Source of the DNA: Candidatus Multivorans thiocomprendens
GTDB lineage: Bacteria > Acidobacteriota > Thermoanaerobaculia > Multivoradales > Multivoraceae
DNA: 56,910 bases
Assembly: GCA_027493375.1 (NCBI GenBank)
Contig: JAPVWO010000265.1
Coordinates: 1 to 56,910 of the forward strand
Direction of reading: 5' to 3'
The notes beneath the pieces are model-generated. The model made no database searches. It was not told the DNA's origin and was given only the letters and a program-made list of their open reading frames with translations. Every line of letters begins with the position of its first letter. Within the stretch, counting starts at the first letter, position 1. The translations under genes were made by a program, and so were the position numbers. Shown here one piece after another: positions 42,419-51,582 of this stretch.

Positions 42419-44314
42419 TCACTCGGACGGACGGCGCCTGACCGCGACGAAGGTCACGTCGTCGGCGGGTACTCCATGTGGGGAGAGCTCCTCCACCCAG
42501 CTCTCGAACTCGGCGACCGCTTCCTGCGCCGGGCGCTGGCCGACCTCGAGCCATCGCTCGGCGATGGCCGGATAGCCCACCGGCTCGCCACTCGCATCCA
42601 GCATCTCGGGCAAGCCGTCGCTCATCAGGAGCGCCGCGTCGCCCGGTTCGAGGCGCACCCGATGGCGTTCGTACGAGGCGACGGCGAGGGTGCCGAGCGG
42701 CACGCCGGAACTCATGATCTCCTCGACCTCTCCCGAAGGACAGCGGCTGATCAGCACGGGCGGCATGCCCGCGGAAGCCAGGTCGAGGACCCCCTCCCGA
42801 TAGCGCGCGAGCACCAGGGCCATCGCCCGGCGGCCCAGGTTCATCGAGCGGATCGTTGCCGTCGCACGGGACAGGAAGTCGGCCAGGTCGAGGCCCATGT
42901 CGGCCGACGCGAGCAGCGTCTTGACCACGGTCACCATGGTGCCGGCGCGCGCCCCGTGTCCCGTCGCGTCCCCGACCGCGATGGTGAGGGCACCGTCCTC
43001 CCGGAGCCGGCTGAAGTCGTAGTAGTCGCCCCCCACTTCCGAGGCGGTGCGCTGGAGAGCGGCGATCTCCAGGTCGGGGTGCTCGGGGAGGGCAACGGGC
43101 AGCAACGAGAGCTGGAACCTCCGCGCCTCCTCGAGTTCGCTGGTCTGCCGCTCGTTCTCCGCCTCCAGCAAGCGACGGTCGACCTCCTGCTGGCGCCGAT
43201 ACCGCTCCTGCTCGAGCAACTGGCGTCGGCTCTTCTCCTGGTCGCGCGCCATGCGGTTGAACGCTTCGCCCAGCTTGCCGACCTCGTCGCGGCCGCCCAG
43301 GCGCGCCCGCGCCGCCGCATCGCCTCTGGCCAGGCGATCGACTTGCCTGGTCAGGTGGCTCAGCCGGCGCGTGAGGCCATTGGCCAGCGGGGCGGCGGCG
43401 AACAGGGAAAGGCTCATCAGGCCGACGCCGACCCCGAGATTGCGCAGCGAGGCAGCGCGCATCTCGGCCAGGGACGCACCGATCGGCCGCGCGATGCCGT
43501 AGACCAGACCGCTCTCGGCACCGGACCGGGTCACGACGACCCAATCGCTCACGCCTCTCCACAGGTTGGCGTCTCCGGCGACGAGGGCTTCGGGGAGCGG
43601 CTGCCCTCCGGGACACCGCACGCCCTGGAGCAGTTCCAACTCCTCCGGCCCGGAGGTGTAGAACTCGCCTTCCGCGTCGATGGCAAACGCTACCGCGCCG
43701 CCGGCACCCGGAATCCGGCGCAACACGTTCCGGATCAGCAACTCGGTACGGATCTCGGCCCGCAGATGGCCTACCTCATGGCCGTCGCGATGTACCGCGG
43801 TCGAAACCGGGCCGCCGAAGATCCGCGCCACGTCACGGGCCCTTCGCGCCCATTCGTCACCGGCGTCGCCGTCGCCCTCCGCGCCGGCCGGGCCGTCCCG
43901 GGCGCCCCCGCGCGACCAGATGAACCGCCGCGCTCCCCGGCCCGGTCGGCGCGAATCCGGCGATGCCACCGGCGGAATCATCGAACCCGGCTCCGGGGAG
44001 CCGGCGGGCACGTACTCCAGCGCTTCGACGAAGTCCGCGCCATCGCCCAGCAGTTGCTCGACCAGCGCTCCTCTGTCGACGTACTGGGGATCGTCGAAGG
44101 GGAGCACCCTGCCCAACGCGTCCACGTATCTCGTCAGATCCTGCCGGGCGCGGTCGAGCCCGAACGAAATCTGTCTGGTGACTTCCGACGTCTCGACCTG
44201 CACGGCGGCGCGGAACGCGTTCGCGGACGATACATAGGAATAGCCGACGATGCCGGCCAGCGGCAGGACCGCCAGCACCAGGAAGGCGAGAATGAGTTGG
44301 CTACGCAGCTTCAT
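42419..44314 (-). CDS. SpoIIE-type PP2C phosphatase with HAMP domain, 631 aa
   Basis: An inner-membrane serine/threonine phosphatase of the RsbU/SpoIIE type, often controlling anti-sigma-factor antagonists. TM1 is about 7-25 and TM2 about 320-340. Between them lies a sensory domain of about 290 residues with an Arg/Gly-rich, low-complexity insert. A HAMP segment follows (LTRQVDRLARGDAAARARL), then a coiled coil. The phosphatase domain has EVGGDYYDFSRL, GDATGHGARAG, GMPPVLI and a C-terminal PADDVTFVAVRR. ATG 44314 lies 8 nt after the trmJ stop. Confidence 0.88.
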   Translation of the reverse strand: MKLRSQLILAFLVLAVLPLAGIVGYSYVSSANAFRAAVQVETSEVTRQISFGLDRARQDLTRYVDALGRVLPFDDPQYVDRGALVEQLLGDGADFVEALEYVPAGSPEPGSMIPPVASPDSRRPGRGARRFIWSRGGARDGPAGAEGDGDAGDEWARRARDVARIFGGPVSTAVHRDGHEVGHLRAEIRTELLIRNVLRRIPGAGGAVAFAIDAEGEFYTSGPEELELLQGVRCPGGQPLPEALVAGDANLWRGVSDWVVVTRSGAESGLVYGIARPIGASLAEMRAASLRNLGVGVGLMSLSLFAAAPLANGLTRRLSHLTRQVDRLARGDAAARARLGGRDEVGKLGEAFNRMARDQEKSRRQLLEQERYRRQQEVDRRLLEAENERQTSELEEARRFQLSLLPVALPEHPDLEIAALQRTASEVGGDYYDFSRLREDGALTIAVGDATGHGARAGTMVTVVKTLLASADMGLDLADFLSRATATIRSMNLGRRAMALVLARYREGVLDLASAGMPPVLISRCPSGEVEEIMSSGVPLGTLAVASYERHRVRLEPGDAALLMSDGLPEMLDASGEPVGYPAIAERWLEVGQRPAQEAVAEFESWVEELSPHGVPADDVTFVAVRRRPSE

Positions 44315-44322
44315 CGTTCGGT

Positions 44323-45153
44323 TCAACCCGGTCCAGGTTCGCCTTCTTCCCCGACCGCCCCTCTCCCGAGGGCCGGCCGCCGCACCGGCCTGCCGTCCTT
44401 GCGCCGGCCCGACAGGGAACTCACCACGCCGTGCAGCGCCCGCACCTCGTGTTCCCTGAGTTCGGCGCGGTGGAGGATGCTCCTCAGGTTGCGAACCATG
44501 ATGCCACGCTTCTCCGCCACTCGCAGGAACCCCGAGGCGTCGAGTTCCTGCTCCAGGTGCTCGAAGAGGTTCACGAGCTGCGCCGAGGTGGCCGGAAGCG
44601 TCGCCGAACGCTGGTCGCGCGGCGCCGTGGCGGCTCCGGACGCACCCTCGAACCACGCCCAGGCGACCAGCAGCACCGCCTGCGCCAGGTTGAGGGACGA
44701 GTACGCGGGGCTCAGCGGTATGTGGACGATGTGCGAGGCCAGAGCCACGTCGTCGTTGTCGAGACCGGCCCGTTCCGGACCGAACAGCACTCCCGAGCGC
44801 CGCCCCCGCGCCGCGCGCTCCCTGACCTCGGCCGCCAGTTCCCGAGGGCCGATCGCGGGCTTCAGCATGTCCCGGCGCCTGGCCGTCGTCGCGTAGACGC
44901 GGTGCAGGTCGGCGACCGCCGCGGCCGTGGTCGCGAACACCCGCGCCCGGTCGACGACATCGCGCGAGGCCCCGGTGGCCATCGCCTGCGCGCGCTCGTT
45001 CGGCCAGCCGTCGCGCGGGGAGACCAGCCGCAGCTCGGTCAGCCCGCAGTTCAGCATCGCCCGGGCCGCCGCGCCCACGTTCTCGCCCATCTGCGGACCG
45101 ACCAGCACGATGACGGGCGCAACTGATTCCTCCCGACCTGCGTCTACTGGCAT
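44323..45153 (-). CDS. trmJ: tRNA (cytidine/uridine-2'-O-)-methyltransferase, TrmJ-like
   Basis: A SPOUT methyltransferase that modifies the ribose at position 32 in tRNA anticodon loops. It opens IVLVGPQMGENVGAAARAM with the conserved Asn. The knot has SGVLFGPERAGLDNDD and HIPLSPAYSSLNLAQAV. The C-terminal helix region (about 185-276) fits TrmJ. ATG 45153 (MPVDAGREES) is preferred over a start 84 nt upstream. The phosphatase gene is downstream by 8 nt, so both share a transcript although their functions differ. Confidence 0.88.
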   Translation of the reverse strand: MPVDAGREESVAPVIVLVGPQMGENVGAAARAMLNCGLTELRLVSPRDGWPNERAQAMATGASRDVVDRARVFATTAAAVADLHRVYATTARRRDMLKPAIGPRELAAEVRERAARGRRSGVLFGPERAGLDNDDVALASHIVHIPLSPAYSSLNLAQAVLLVAWAWFEGASGAATAPRDQRSATLPATSAQLVNLFEHLEQELDASGFLRVAEKRGIMVRNLRSILHRAELREHEVRALHGVVSSLSGRRKDGRPVRRPALGRGAVGEEGEPGPG

Positions 45154-45313
45154 TGCTTGGGTCCGGCTCCCGGAGGTCAGTCTACGCCGTCCACCGCAAA
45201 GCGGAGCCGGCCCGACTGCCGTCGCCTCGCCTTCCACGGGTCAGAAGACCCGTGGCCACACGCCTTCGGCGGCAGCGTGCCGGAAGACCCAAGCACCCAA
45301 CTAGGCTACGGGC

Positions 45314-47476
45314 GTGACTCCTGCCAGCCTGGGAGATCGCCTGCCGGCGGTCGCGGGCGGCGTCTCATCCGACGTCTTCCTGCAACAGTTCCTCGACTGG
45401 GTCGACGGGCTCGGCTTCGAGCTGTTCCCCGCCCAGGAGCAGGCGCTGCTCGAAGTGATGGCGGGCCGCCATGTCGTCCTCGACACGCCGACCGGCTCGG
45501 GCAAGTCGCTGGTCGCGATGGCGATGCTGTGGAAGGGCCTGTGCGAGGGCGGGACCGGCTTCTACACGGCGCCGGTCAAGGCCCTCGCTTCCGAGCAGTT
45601 CTTCCGCATGTGCAACGAGTTCGGCGCCGACCGGGTCGGCATGCTGACCGGCGACGCCAGCATCAACCCGAAGGCCCCGATCGTCTGCTGCACCGCCGAG
45701 GTGCTCGCGAACATGGCGCTACGCCAGGGCGCGGACCTGCCCGTCGACTACGTCGTGATGGACGAGTTCCACTTCTACTCGGATCCGGAGCGCGGCGTGT
45801 CGTGGCAGGTGCCCTTGATCACGCTTCCCGACACGACCTTCCTCCTGATGTCCGCGACCCTCGGCAACATGGCGCCGATCAGCGAGGCCCTGGAGCGCGC
45901 CACGGGCCGTCCCGTGGCGCTCGTCAGCGGCAGGGATCGGCCGGTGCCGCTCGAGTACGAGTACCGCGAGACGCCGCTGCACATCACGATCGAGGAACTC
46001 GCGAACGCCGGCCGGGCGCCGATCTACGTCGTCAACTTCACCCAGCAGGACTGCGCGCGGCTGGCCCAGAGCCTGACCAGCCTGAGGCTCTGTTCGCGGG
46101 AGGAGAAGAAGGCGGTCTTCAGGGAGATCGGGGACTTCCGTTTCGACACGGCCTATGGCAAGGAGATGCGGCGCTTCCTCGCCTTCGGCATCGGCGTTCA
46201 CCACGCGGGCTTGCTGCCGAAGTACCGGTTGCTGGTCGAGAAGCTCGCGCAGTCCGGGCTGCTCAAGGTGATCGCCGGCACGGACACGCTGGGCGTGGGC
46301 GTCAACGTGCCGATCCGCACGGTCCTCTTCAGCCAGCTCTGCAAGTTCGACGGCGAGAAGGACACGATCCTCACGGTTCGCGACTTTCAGCAGATTGCCG
46401 GTCGCGCCGGCCGCAAGGGCTTCGACGACCTGGGCTGGGTGGTCTGCCAGGCGCCGGCGCACGAGATCGAGAACCGCCGGCGACTGCTCAAGGCGAGCGT
46501 CTCCCGGCGAGGGCGAGGGCGCGGCCGCAAACCGATCCGCAAGCGGTCGGCGCCGCGCGGTTTCGTGCCGTGGAACGAACGCACCTTCGAGCGCCTGACC
46601 ACGAGCCGGCCCGAGACGCTGGAGTCCCGCTTCCGGCTTCGTCACGGCATGGTGTTCGACCTGATCCAGGCCGACGAATCGTCCCGCAACGGCGGGAGCC
46701 ACACGAACTTCGCCTCGCTGCGGCGGCTGATCGCCGCCTGCCATGAACCCGCCGCAACCAGGGACCGCCTGATCGGACAGTCGGCGGAACTCGTGCGCGC
46801 GCTGCACCGCGGCGGCATCCTGCGGATGGCGGCGCGGCCGGGCGGCGGCTACCGGGTCGAGGCCGACCGGGAACTGCAGATCGAGTTCTCGATGCACCAG
46901 AACCTGTCGCTCTATCTCGTCTCGACCCTGGAGCTGCTCGACCAGGAGGATCCGGGCTACGCCCTGGACCTGCTCAGCCTGGTCGAAGCGATCCTGGAAG
47001 ACCCCGGGATCGTGCTCCGGCGCCAGGCGGCCAGGCTGAGGCACGAACTCGCCGCCCGGCTCAAGGCGAAACGGGTGCCGTTTGAGGAACGGATGGAACG
47101 GCTGCGGGAGATCACCCATCCGCGCCCCCTGACGGACCTCATCGAACCGACCTTCGACGAGTTCCGACGTTCCCACCCCTGGGTGCGCGGCGACTCGATC
47201 CGGCCGAAGCGCGTCGGCCGCGAGGTCTACGAGGACTCGCTGGGCTTCGACGAGTTCATCAGGCGCTACGACCTGCAGCGGTCCGAAGGCGTCGTTCTCC
47301 GCTACCTGAGCCGGCTGTTCAAGGTCCTGAGCCGCGGCGTTCCCGACCGGTTCAAGACAGACGCGGTGTTCGACCAGCTCGGCTACTTCCACGACCTGCT
47401 CACCCGCGTCGACAGCAGCCTGCTCAGCGAGTGGGAAAGGCTGTGGTCGCTCGAGGACCAGGCGGACGGTTCGTAG
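45314..47476 (+). CDS. DEAD/DEAH-box helicase with DUF3516 (Ski2-like), 720 aa
   Basis: A Ski2-like superfamily 2 helicase. Walker A TPTGSGKSLVA, Ia APVKALASEQF, box II MDEFHFYSDPERG (DEFH), III LLMSATLGN and V-VI AGTDTLGVGVNVP ... FQQIAGRAGRKGFD are present. After a basic linker (GRGRGRKPIRKRS) the C-terminal half is DUF3516. The nucleic-acid target is not known; RNA is likely from kinship. GTG 45314 starts it. Confidence 0.85.
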   Translation: MTPASLGDRLPAVAGGVSSDVFLQQFLDWVDGLGFELFPAQEQALLEVMAGRHVVLDTPTGSGKSLVAMAMLWKGLCEGGTGFYTAPVKALASEQFFRMCNEFGADRVGMLTGDASINPKAPIVCCTAEVLANMALRQGADLPVDYVVMDEFHFYSDPERGVSWQVPLITLPDTTFLLMSATLGNMAPISEALERATGRPVALVSGRDRPVPLEYEYRETPLHITIEELANAGRAPIYVVNFTQQDCARLAQSLTSLRLCSREEKKAVFREIGDFRFDTAYGKEMRRFLAFGIGVHHAGLLPKYRLLVEKLAQSGLLKVIAGTDTLGVGVNVPIRTVLFSQLCKFDGEKDTILTVRDFQQIAGRAGRKGFDDLGWVVCQAPAHEIENRRRLLKASVSRRGRGRGRKPIRKRSAPRGFVPWNERTFERLTTSRPETLESRFRLRHGMVFDLIQADESSRNGGSHTNFASLRRLIAACHEPAATRDRLIGQSAELVRALHRGGILRMAARPGGGYRVEADRELQIEFSMHQNLSLYLVSTLELLDQEDPGYALDLLSLVEAILEDPGIVLRRQAARLRHELAARLKAKRVPFEERMERLREITHPRPLTDLIEPTFDEFRRSHPWVRGDSIRPKRVGREVYEDSLGFDEFIRRYDLQRSEGVVLRYLSRLFKVLSRGVPDRFKTDAVFDQLGYFHDLLTRVDSSLLSEWERLWSLEDQADGS

Positions 47477-47479
47477 CCG

Positions 47480-48112
47480 TCAGCGACTCCGCCCGACGCC
47501 GAGCCTGGGACACCACTCCTCGACCGGACAGCGGGAACACCACGGGCTCACCGGCAGGCACAGCTTCTGGCCGAAGCTGACGAGGGTCTTGTTCAGGACG
47601 ATCCACTGGCTGCGCGGCAGTTTCGCCCGCAGCGCCATCTCCGTTTCGAGCGGCGTCTTCGTGTCGACGTAGCCCCAGAGGTTCGTGATCCGGTGCACGT
47701 GGGTGTCGACGCAGATGCCGGGCCGGCGAAACCCCTCGGTGACGACCAGGTTCGCCGTCTTGCGGCCGACGCCGGGAAGCTCGACGAGCTCCTCGACCGT
47801 CCAGGGCACCTCGCCGCCGAACCGCTCGCGCAGCACGGTCATCGAGAGTTTGAGGTTCTTCGCCTTCGTCCGGTAGAAGCCGACCGGGAAGATGAGCCGC
47901 TCCAGTTCCTCTAGCGGCAACGCGCCGATCTCTTCCGGCGTCGACGCCGCCTCGAACAGCCGCCTCGTCGCCCCGGCGGTCGCCTCGTCCTTGGTCCGCG
48001 CGCTCAGGATCGTGGACACGAGCACCTTGAAGGGATCGCGCTCCGTCTCCGCGATCAAGGTCACGACCGGCAGTTCCGAGCCCTCCAGATGCCGCCGGAT
48101 ACGGCGGAGCAT
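47480..48112 (-). CDS. nth: Endonuclease III (DNA glycosylase/AP lyase)
   Basis: Removes oxidised pyrimidines from DNA. The helix-hairpin-helix is ELVELPGVGRKTANL with catalytic Lys118, and Asp136 sits in CVDTHVHR. The [4Fe-4S] cluster ligands C185-x6-C192-x2-C195-x5-C201 close the protein. ATG 48112 gives 210 aa, the usual size; a GTG about 45 nt upstream would add a Pro-rich tail. The enormous open frame continuing upstream is a GC-driven shadow. It converges with the DUF3516 helicase gene (3-nt gap) and diverges from the epimerase gene. Confidence 0.95.
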   Translation of the reverse strand: MLRRIRRHLEGSELPVVTLIAETERDPFKVLVSTILSARTKDEATAGATRRLFEAASTPEEIGALPLEELERLIFPVGFYRTKAKNLKLSMTVLRERFGGEVPWTVEELVELPGVGRKTANLVVTEGFRRPGICVDTHVHRITNLWGYVDTKTPLETEMALRAKLPRSQWIVLNKTLVSFGQKLCLPVSPWCSRCPVEEWCPRLGVGRSR

Positions 48113-48205
48113 CGCCGCCAGGCGGCGGTTCGTCGGCGGCGTCGGCGGCGCGGGCACGGCGACCGCGAGAATACCGCCGCTTCCCCCGACTGTTACCTTG
48201 GCGTG

Positions 48206-49117
48206 ATGAACGTGGCCCTGAGCGGCGCCTCGGGACTCATCGGCAGCGCTCTCGCCGACAGCCTTGAAGCCGACGGACATCGCTGCCGGCGGCTCGTCCG
48301 TCGCACACCGTCGGGGCCGGATGAACTCGAGTGGCGGCCTGAACGCGGCCTGGTCGAATCGCCAGCCGCCGAGAGCCTCGACGCGCTGATCCACCTGGCG
48401 GGCGAGAACGTGGCCTCCGGCCGCTGGACCGCCGCACGGAAGCGGAGGATCCGCGCCTCGCGCGGCCCCGCGACCCGCCGGCTGGTCGAGTCGCTCGCGC
48501 GCCTGGAGCGACCGCCGGCCGTCTTCGTCTGCGCCTCGGCGGTCGGCTACTACGGCGACCGCGACGTTGAAGTCCTGGACGAGGACTCGCCGCCCGGCGA
48601 GGGCTTCCTGGCCGCCGTCTGCCGGGACTGGGAAGCCGCCGCCCTGCGAGCGTCCGCGGTCTGCGAGCGCGTCGCGATGCTCCGGTTCGGGGTCGTGCTC
48701 TCGGCGCGCGGGGGCGCCCTTGCCAGGATGCTGCCGCCCTTCCGGCTGGGCCTGGGCGGACGGCTCGGATCGGGGCGGCAGTACTTCCCCTGGATCCACA
48801 TCGACGACGCGGTGGCCGCGATCCAGCATGTGATGGACCGCGACGTTCGGGGCGCAGTCAACCTCGCCGCTCCGGAAGAGGTCACGAACGCGGGCCTGAC
48901 CTGGTCCCTGGCACGAACCCTGCGGCGTCGGGCGCCACTGCCGGTGCCCTCGCTCGCTCTCCGCGCCGCCTTCGGAGAGATGGCGAATGAGACCCTGCTC
49001 GCCAGCGCGCGCGTGGTGCCCAGAGTCCTGCGGGAAACCGGGTTCGAGTATCGCTTTCCGAAGCTCGAGGCGGCGCTCGCCCGCGAGTTCTCGCCCGATA
49101 CGCCCGCGAGGACGTAG
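48206..49117 (+). CDS. TIGR01777 family NAD-dependent epimerase/SulA-like protein, 303 aa
   Basis: A Rossmann-fold SDR of the YfcH/TIGR01777 group. It begins MNVALSGASGLIGSAL with the nucleotide loop GASGLIG. LIHLAGENVASGRW, SAVGYYGDR and FPWIHIDDAV follow, and the DUF1731-like C-terminus is LPVPSLALRAAFGEMA. The substrate is unknown. The start at ATG 48206 is set by the Rossmann strand. It lies 93 nt from divergent nth. Confidence 0.9.
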   Translation: MNVALSGASGLIGSALADSLEADGHRCRRLVRRTPSGPDELEWRPERGLVESPAAESLDALIHLAGENVASGRWTAARKRRIRASRGPATRRLVESLARLERPPAVFVCASAVGYYGDRDVEVLDEDSPPGEGFLAAVCRDWEAAALRASAVCERVAMLRFGVVLSARGGALARMLPPFRLGLGGRLGSGRQYFPWIHIDDAVAAIQHVMDRDVRGAVNLAAPEEVTNAGLTWSLARTLRRRAPLPVPSLALRAAFGEMANETLLASARVVPRVLRETGFEYRFPKLEAALAREFSPDTPART

Positions 49118-49264
49118 AATCCGGGAAGCGAAACGCAACCCGGCGTGTTGCGTATTCGTGAGTGCGGCCGGCAACCTCGATGCCGGCGCCAGGACAGAGC
49201 CGGCAGCGAGTGGAGCCCCTCCTCCGAGTCTCAGCCAACCCGGCGCAAACAGACCCCGACCACC

Positions 49265-49990
49265 ATGGCCTTCAAGCTCGAACGACGCGAGACGACCGGG
49301 TCGAAGTTCGCCCCCGGTTCCCTCCATCTCGGCGGCTCGCCGTACGAACTGGAGCCGGAGAGCAGAACCCCGCTGCGAGTCGCCGTCATCGCGACGATCG
49401 CCTTCCACGCGCTGCTGTTCGTCATCAGCTTCCCCACCATGAGGCCGCGGGCGCTCCAGGCCGCGCAGGCGCCGAAGGCCTTCGTCGTCCAGGCCGTCCG
49501 CTTCAAGCCGCCGCCACCGGCCAAGGCGGAGCCCATTCCCCAACGCAAGACGAAGAAGATCCCCATTCCCGACCCGACGCCCGACGAACCCGAACCGCTG
49601 ATCCGGGAACAGCTCTTCGAGGCGCCGCAACTGGAGATCGACGGCATCGCCGACGTCCTGTTCGACCTCCCCGAAGCCCCCTCGCCCGCCGGACCGCCCG
49701 GCACCATGTGGGTCGAAGGCGATGTCCTGCCTCCCAAGAAGACCTACGCTCCGCTGCCGAACTACACCGAAGAGGCGCGGCAGGCACGCATCCAGGGCGT
49801 CGTCATCCTGCAGGCCATCGTCGATACCCTGGGCAACGTCGGCTACGTCAAGGTGCTCAAGGGCCTGCCGGAAGGCCTCACCGAGTCCGCCGTCCAGGTC
49901 GTCCGGGAATGGCGCTACGAACCCGCGACCCTGAACGGCGAACCGGTCCCGGTCTACATCAACCTGACCGTCAACTTCTCGCTGCAGTAG
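49265..49990 (+). CDS. TonB-family energy-transducing protein, 241 aa
   Basis: Couples inner-membrane proton motive force to outer-membrane receptors. The N-terminus is cytoplasmic (MAFKLERRETTG), followed by one helix at about 45-62, a Pro-rich spanner (FKPPPPAKAEPIPQRKTKKI, PDPTPDEPEP) and a C-terminal TonB domain: NYTEEARQARIQGVVILQ to VREWRYEPATLNGEPVPV. The upstream start at 49145 is less likely. GGGGGATAGCCCC just after the stop may terminate it. ExbB/ExbD are not adjacent. Confidence 0.88.
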   Translation: MAFKLERRETTGSKFAPGSLHLGGSPYELEPESRTPLRVAVIATIAFHALLFVISFPTMRPRALQAAQAPKAFVVQAVRFKPPPPAKAEPIPQRKTKKIPIPDPTPDEPEPLIREQLFEAPQLEIDGIADVLFDLPEAPSPAGPPGTMWVEGDVLPPKKTYAPLPNYTEEARQARIQGVVILQAIVDTLGNVGYVKVLKGLPEGLTESAVQVVREWRYEPATLNGEPVPVYINLTVNFSLQ

Positions 49991-50015
49991 CTCGGCCCGG
50001 GGGATAGCCCCGCCC

Positions 50016-50186
50016 GCGCCGAGGCCGGGAGGGAGGGTCCCAGCGAACGCTCGCGCCTTCCAGGTGGAGGTAGAGGCGAGCGCTCGCTTCGGTCGGCCGC
50101 GCTCCGCCAGGTCGTTGGTTGACGGACGGGCGTGGGCAGTCGCTGGCCTCCAGCCCGCTGAGATCCTCCCTCCCGGGCCTCGGCGC
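50016..50186. repeat. 171-bp inverted-repeat element with nested palindromes
   Basis: The arms 50016-50040 and 50162-50186 pair over about 25 bp with one mismatch and one extra base. Inside are CCAGCGA/TCGCTGG (about 50039-50045 and 50140-50146) and the perfect palindrome GCGAGCGCTCGC near 50076-50088. It has no open frame with support. It marks the junction between host genes and the second accessory block. Confidence 0.55.
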
Positions 50187-50236
50187 AGGCTGGACGTATC
50201 GGCGGCGTTGTGTTGCACCTGTGCAAGTCAAGCCTG

Positions 50237-50427
50237 TTTGTGGGACATTCCTCAGCGCCAGATGTTCCACAAACCAGTTTGACGTACAGACTGTGCTCCA
50301 CAAAGGAGAGCCCGTACGACCCCTCCTTCTCTTGTCGCACCATCTTTGTACGCCAACAATTTTGTGGAACACTTCTCAGAGTAGAATGTCCCTCTAATCG
50401 CTTTGGCGAACAGAAACGTCCCACAAG
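50237..50427. promoter_or_regulatory. Operator-like array upstream of fic
   Basis: Four good copies of a 12-nt motif TTTGTGGRRCAY lie at 50237-50248 (+), 50262-50273 (-), 50293-50304 (-) and 50361-50372 (+). A weaker copy is at 50416-50427 (-). The first two form an inverted repeat with a 13-nt spacer. The copies at 50237 and 50361 share a longer direct repeat continuing into CTCAG. The fourth abuts the predicted promoter, so a repressor binding it would block fic. Confidence 0.55.
50332..50360 (+). promoter_or_regulatory. Candidate fic promoter
   Basis: TTGTCG (50332-50337), 17-nt spacer, AACAAT (50355-50360): 4/6 match in each hexamer, directly followed by an operator-like site at 50361-50372. 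Confidence 0.4.
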
Positions 50428-50447
50428 AACCCAGCGACCAGGATCTC

Positions 50448-51563
50448 ATGCCCCCCGTTCACTACCAGGCCGACAGCTTCCCTCCCGACGATCGGCTCGA
50501 CTGGGCCGCACTCGTGCCCCTGATCGGCCCCGCGTCGATTGCAGTCGCTCGGTACGACGGCCTCCTGGAAGCCGTACCCAACCCCGACGTGCTGGCTGCC
50601 CCGCTCGGCGCCCGGGAGGCCGTGCTCTCGTCCCGCATCGAGGGTACGCAGGCCACCACCCGGCAGGTTCTCGAGTTTCAGGCCGGTCAGGCGCCCCCTT
50701 CCCCCGAGCTTCGCGAAGATGTCGTCGAGGTTCTGAACTACCGCGCCGCCATGCGCGAAGCGCAAGACCTGTTGAAGGGCCTACCGCTCTGCCTCAAGGT
50801 CATCCGCAGAGCCCACCGGGTCCTCCTTCAAGGAGCGCGGGGCAAGGGTAGCGCCCCGGGGGAACTCCGGCGCGTCGCAAACTGGATCGGCTCGCCCGGC
50901 AGCACCATCGACACGGCCAGCTTTGTCCCCATCGAGGCAGGCAAGCTCACGGATGGGCTCGGCCGGTGGGAGAAGTACCTCCACGCCGAGGCTCGGGACC
51001 GCCTCGTCCAGCTCGCCGTGCTGCACGCCGAGTTCGAGGCCCTGCACCCGTTCCTCGACGGCAACGGCCGCCTCGGGCGCATGCTGGTACCGCTCTACCT
51101 CTGGCAGATGGGCATCATCAACCAGCCCAACTTCTACATCAGCGCCTTCTTCGAGGCGAACCGCGCCGTCTACTACGAACGTCTTCTCGGCGTATCCCGC
51201 GACGACGACTGGACCGGCTGGTGCCTCTTCTTTCTGGAAGCGGTGCAGGCACAGGCCGAAGACAGCATCGCCCGGGCGCGGGCGATCCTCGATCTCTACG
51301 ACAAGACCAAGCGTCGCGTCGCGAGTCTGACCCAGGTTCGCTACGCCCTCGACGTTCTCGACTTCATCTTCGAGAATCCCATCTTCACCAGTGCGGACTT
51401 CAGCACCCGCCAAGGCCTGCCGGTCTACTCCGCACGCCGCCTCCTGAACACCTTCCGGGACGGCGAGATTCTCCATCTCACACGCCCGGCGAGCGGGCGC
51501 CACCCCGCCATCTTCGAGTTCACCGAACTCCTGGAGATCACCGAGGGCGACGTCGACTCGTGA
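50448..51563 (+). CDS. Fic-domain protein (putative AMPylator), class II, 371 aa
   Basis: Fic enzymes transfer AMP or another nucleotide part onto target proteins. The active motif HPFLDGNGRLGR is at 200-211 and complete. An inhibitory helix SSRIEG (61-66) precedes the core, fitting S/T-x3-E-G of self-inhibited class II Fic. The N-terminal DUF4172-like part precedes it, and a C-terminal winged-helix-like segment (about 300-371, SADFSTRQGLPVYSARRLL) could bind DNA. That suggests autoregulation through the upstream array. ATG 50448 has AGGA about 7 nt before it; a TTG at 50403 is less likely. The methylase gene follows after 19 nt. Confidence 0.9.
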   Translation: MPPVHYQADSFPPDDRLDWAALVPLIGPASIAVARYDGLLEAVPNPDVLAAPLGAREAVLSSRIEGTQATTRQVLEFQAGQAPPSPELREDVVEVLNYRAAMREAQDLLKGLPLCLKVIRRAHRVLLQGARGKGSAPGELRRVANWIGSPGSTIDTASFVPIEAGKLTDGLGRWEKYLHAEARDRLVQLAVLHAEFEALHPFLDGNGRLGRMLVPLYLWQMGIINQPNFYISAFFEANRAVYYERLLGVSRDDDWTGWCLFFLEAVQAQAEDSIARARAILDLYDKTKRRVASLTQVRYALDVLDFIFENPIFTSADFSTRQGLPVYSARRLLNTFRDGEILHLTRPASGRHPAIFEFTELLEITEGDVDS

Positions 51564-51582
51564 TTGCGCCCCACTCCCGCCA

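Noticed and set aside
47480..50218. A 912-codon minus-strand open frame
   Set aside because: Only the last 210 codons (endonuclease III) are real; upstream it is a shadow of the epimerase and TonB genes.
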